Source: Methylobacterium jeotgali
GTDB taxonomy: Bacteria; Pseudomonadota; Alphaproteobacteria; Rhizobiales; Beijerinckiaceae
Assembly: GCF_022179345.1 (NCBI RefSeq)
Contig: NZ_BPQR01000037.1
Span: 1 to 45,535 of the forward strand
Direction: 5' to 3'
Length of the DNA stretch: 45,535 nt
Position numbers and translations under genes: made by a program. This document shows, piece by piece, positions 44,258-45,535 of the stretch. The notes under the pieces are model-generated. The model saw only the letters and a list, made by a program, of their open reading frames with translations. It did not search any database and was not told the DNA's origin. Every line of letters begins with the position of its first letter. Within the stretch, counting starts at the first letter, position 1.

Positions 44258-45535
44258 GGGCCGCCGCGCCCCCCGGTCACGCGCTGCAGGATGTGCGAGA
44301 GCTGCCTGGCCGAGTAGGGCTTGTGCAGGAGCTCGAAGCCGTGGCCGCCCTCCTGCGCCAGCACGTGGCTGTAGCCGGACGCCAGGACCACCGGAAGGCT
44401 CGGGAAGCGGCGCCGGATCTCGCGCGCAAGCTCAACCCCGTTCATGCCCGGCATCACCACGTCCGAGAACACCGCGTCGAACCCCGCGCCGTCCGGGCCG
44501 AGATGCGCCAGGGCCTCTCCGGCGTTCGCCGCCCAGGTCGTCTCGTAGCCGAGGTCCTCCAGGATCTGGGTTGCGAAACGCCCCACCTCCACGTTGTCCT
44601 CGACGACAAGCACGCGCTGGCCCGTGCCGCCGTCCGCGGCGTCGGGCTCCACGGTCCGCAGCTCCTCGCCCCGGGCGGCGTCGACCTGCGGCAGGTACAG
44701 GGTAAAGGTCGAGCCGCGTCCGGGTGCGCTCGCGACGTCGACGTCACCGCCGGACTGCTTGGCGAAGCCGAACACCTGGCTCAAGCCCAACCCGGTCCCC
44801 TTGCCGACCTCCTTCGTGGTGAAGAACGGCTCGAAGATGCGCCCGACCACGTCGGCCGGGATGCCGGAGCCGGTGTCCGTCATGGACACGGCGGCGAAGG
44901 GCTCGGGCGCTGGGGCATGTCCGCGGATGGCGGGCTTGCCGACCCCGCAGGCCAGGCGCAGCGTCAAAGTGCCCTCTCCGTCCATCGCGTCGCGGGCGTT
45001 GACGGACATGTTCACCAGCGCGGTCTCGAACTGGCTGCGGTCGGCGCGCACGAAGCAGGGCGCATCCGGCAATTCGGTGACGACCCGGATGCGCGCGCCC
45101 GTGACCGTGTCGAGCATCTCGGCCACGCCGCGCAGAACGGCAACGAGGTCGAACGCCTCCGCCTTCAACGCCTGCCGTCGCGCGAAGGAGAGCAGCTGCC
45201 CGGTCAGCTTGGCGGCCCGGTCGACGGTGTCCGAGACCGCGTCGAGGTAGCGGGCCTTGCGGGCCTCGGCCAAGTCGGGCCGGCGCAGGAAGTCGACCGA
45301 CGAGCGGATGATGGTCAGCAGGTTGTTGAAGTCGTGCGCCACGCCACCGGTCAATTGCCCGATGGCCTCCAGCTTCTGCGACTGGCGCAGCGCCTCCTCC
45401 GCCTCGTGCAGGGCGACCGCGCGCTCCTTCTCGGCGGTGACAGCGCGTCCGTAGGCGTAGACGATGTCGCCCTCGGTGGCGGTGTGCCACGAGATCCAGC
45501 GCGGCGTCCCGTCCTCGTGCCGGTAGCGGTTCTCG
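44254..45535 (-). CDS. hybrid histidine kinase X', 5' end outside window
   Basis: The visible 426 codons begin inside a PAS domain (ENRYRHEDGTPRWISWH) and continue through HisKA (VAHDFNNLLTIIRSSVDF), an ATPase with Asn box in MSVNARDAMDGEG and G boxes in DTGSGIPAD and GTGLGLS, and a C-terminal receiver (FSDVVMPGMNG; Lys in LLHKPYS). The core is strikingly similar to kinase X at 29573-32021. No disruption is seen in the visible part. It overlaps the start of Y' by 4 bp, so X' and Y' form an operon. Confidence 0.9.

Overview
The window looks like a methylotrophic or plant-associated alphaproteobacterium, most probably Methylobacterium or a close relative. The reasons are very high G+C, an FYDLN-type acidic protein at the left edge, many HDFNN-type hybrid histidine kinases, KaiC-like and MHYT proteins, and a clean GGAAC-N16-CGTT motif of the kind read by the alphaproteobacterial general-stress sigma factor EcfG. 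The genus is inferred from gene style, not from a marker gene.

Layout. (1) 1-700: chromosomal flank with the FYDLN protein and the 3' half of a tRNA-Gly(UCC) whose 5' half does not fold properly. (2) About 700-16,760: an accessory island. It starts with a P4-like tyrosine integrase beside the tRNA remnant. It then has a small CPWC protein, a metallophosphoesterase, and a leftward cluster of 15 small, mostly unrecognisable genes (10,706 to 3,881) with an HTH protein at its promoter end. Inside that cluster, homologous hairpin-rich spacers recur between genes. Two rightward orphan genes, an intact HigB-HigA(ImmA/IrrE) toxin-antitoxin module with twin palindromes, a frameshifted XRE-type regulator, a Cys-rich protein, and a junction of a truncated second phosphoesterase with an IS21 istA fragment follow. 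No phage structural, conjugation or replication gene is visible, and no second copy of the tRNA end was found, so the right end of the island is undefined. (3) 17,282-24,818: a Crp/Fnr regulator; a translationally coupled KaiC-like ATPase and hybrid histidine kinase; a DUF2945 protein; an acyl-CoA dehydrogenase/cytochrome b561 pair; and a DUF892-like stress protein behind the EcfG-type promoter. (4) 24,960-29,534: a c-di-GMP block, in which an MHYT-PAS-GGDEF-EAL enzyme is followed by a small membrane protein and a chemoreceptor carrying a C-terminal PilZ domain. (5) 29,573-45,535: five large hybrid histidine kinases plus a YihY membrane protein.

The kinases of block 5 include two paralogous pairs, called X/X' and Y/Y' here. 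One member of each pair is broken in this sequence: X by one extra base in a G run, Y' by an in-frame TGA inside the ATPase domain. The fifth, Z, carries two complete kinase-receiver modules. Together blocks 3 to 5 form a dense sensory region (stress, c-di-GMP, chemotaxis, phosphorelay). The island's orphan cluster with repeated structured spacers is the best candidate here for an undescribed system, but its function cannot be read from the sequence.
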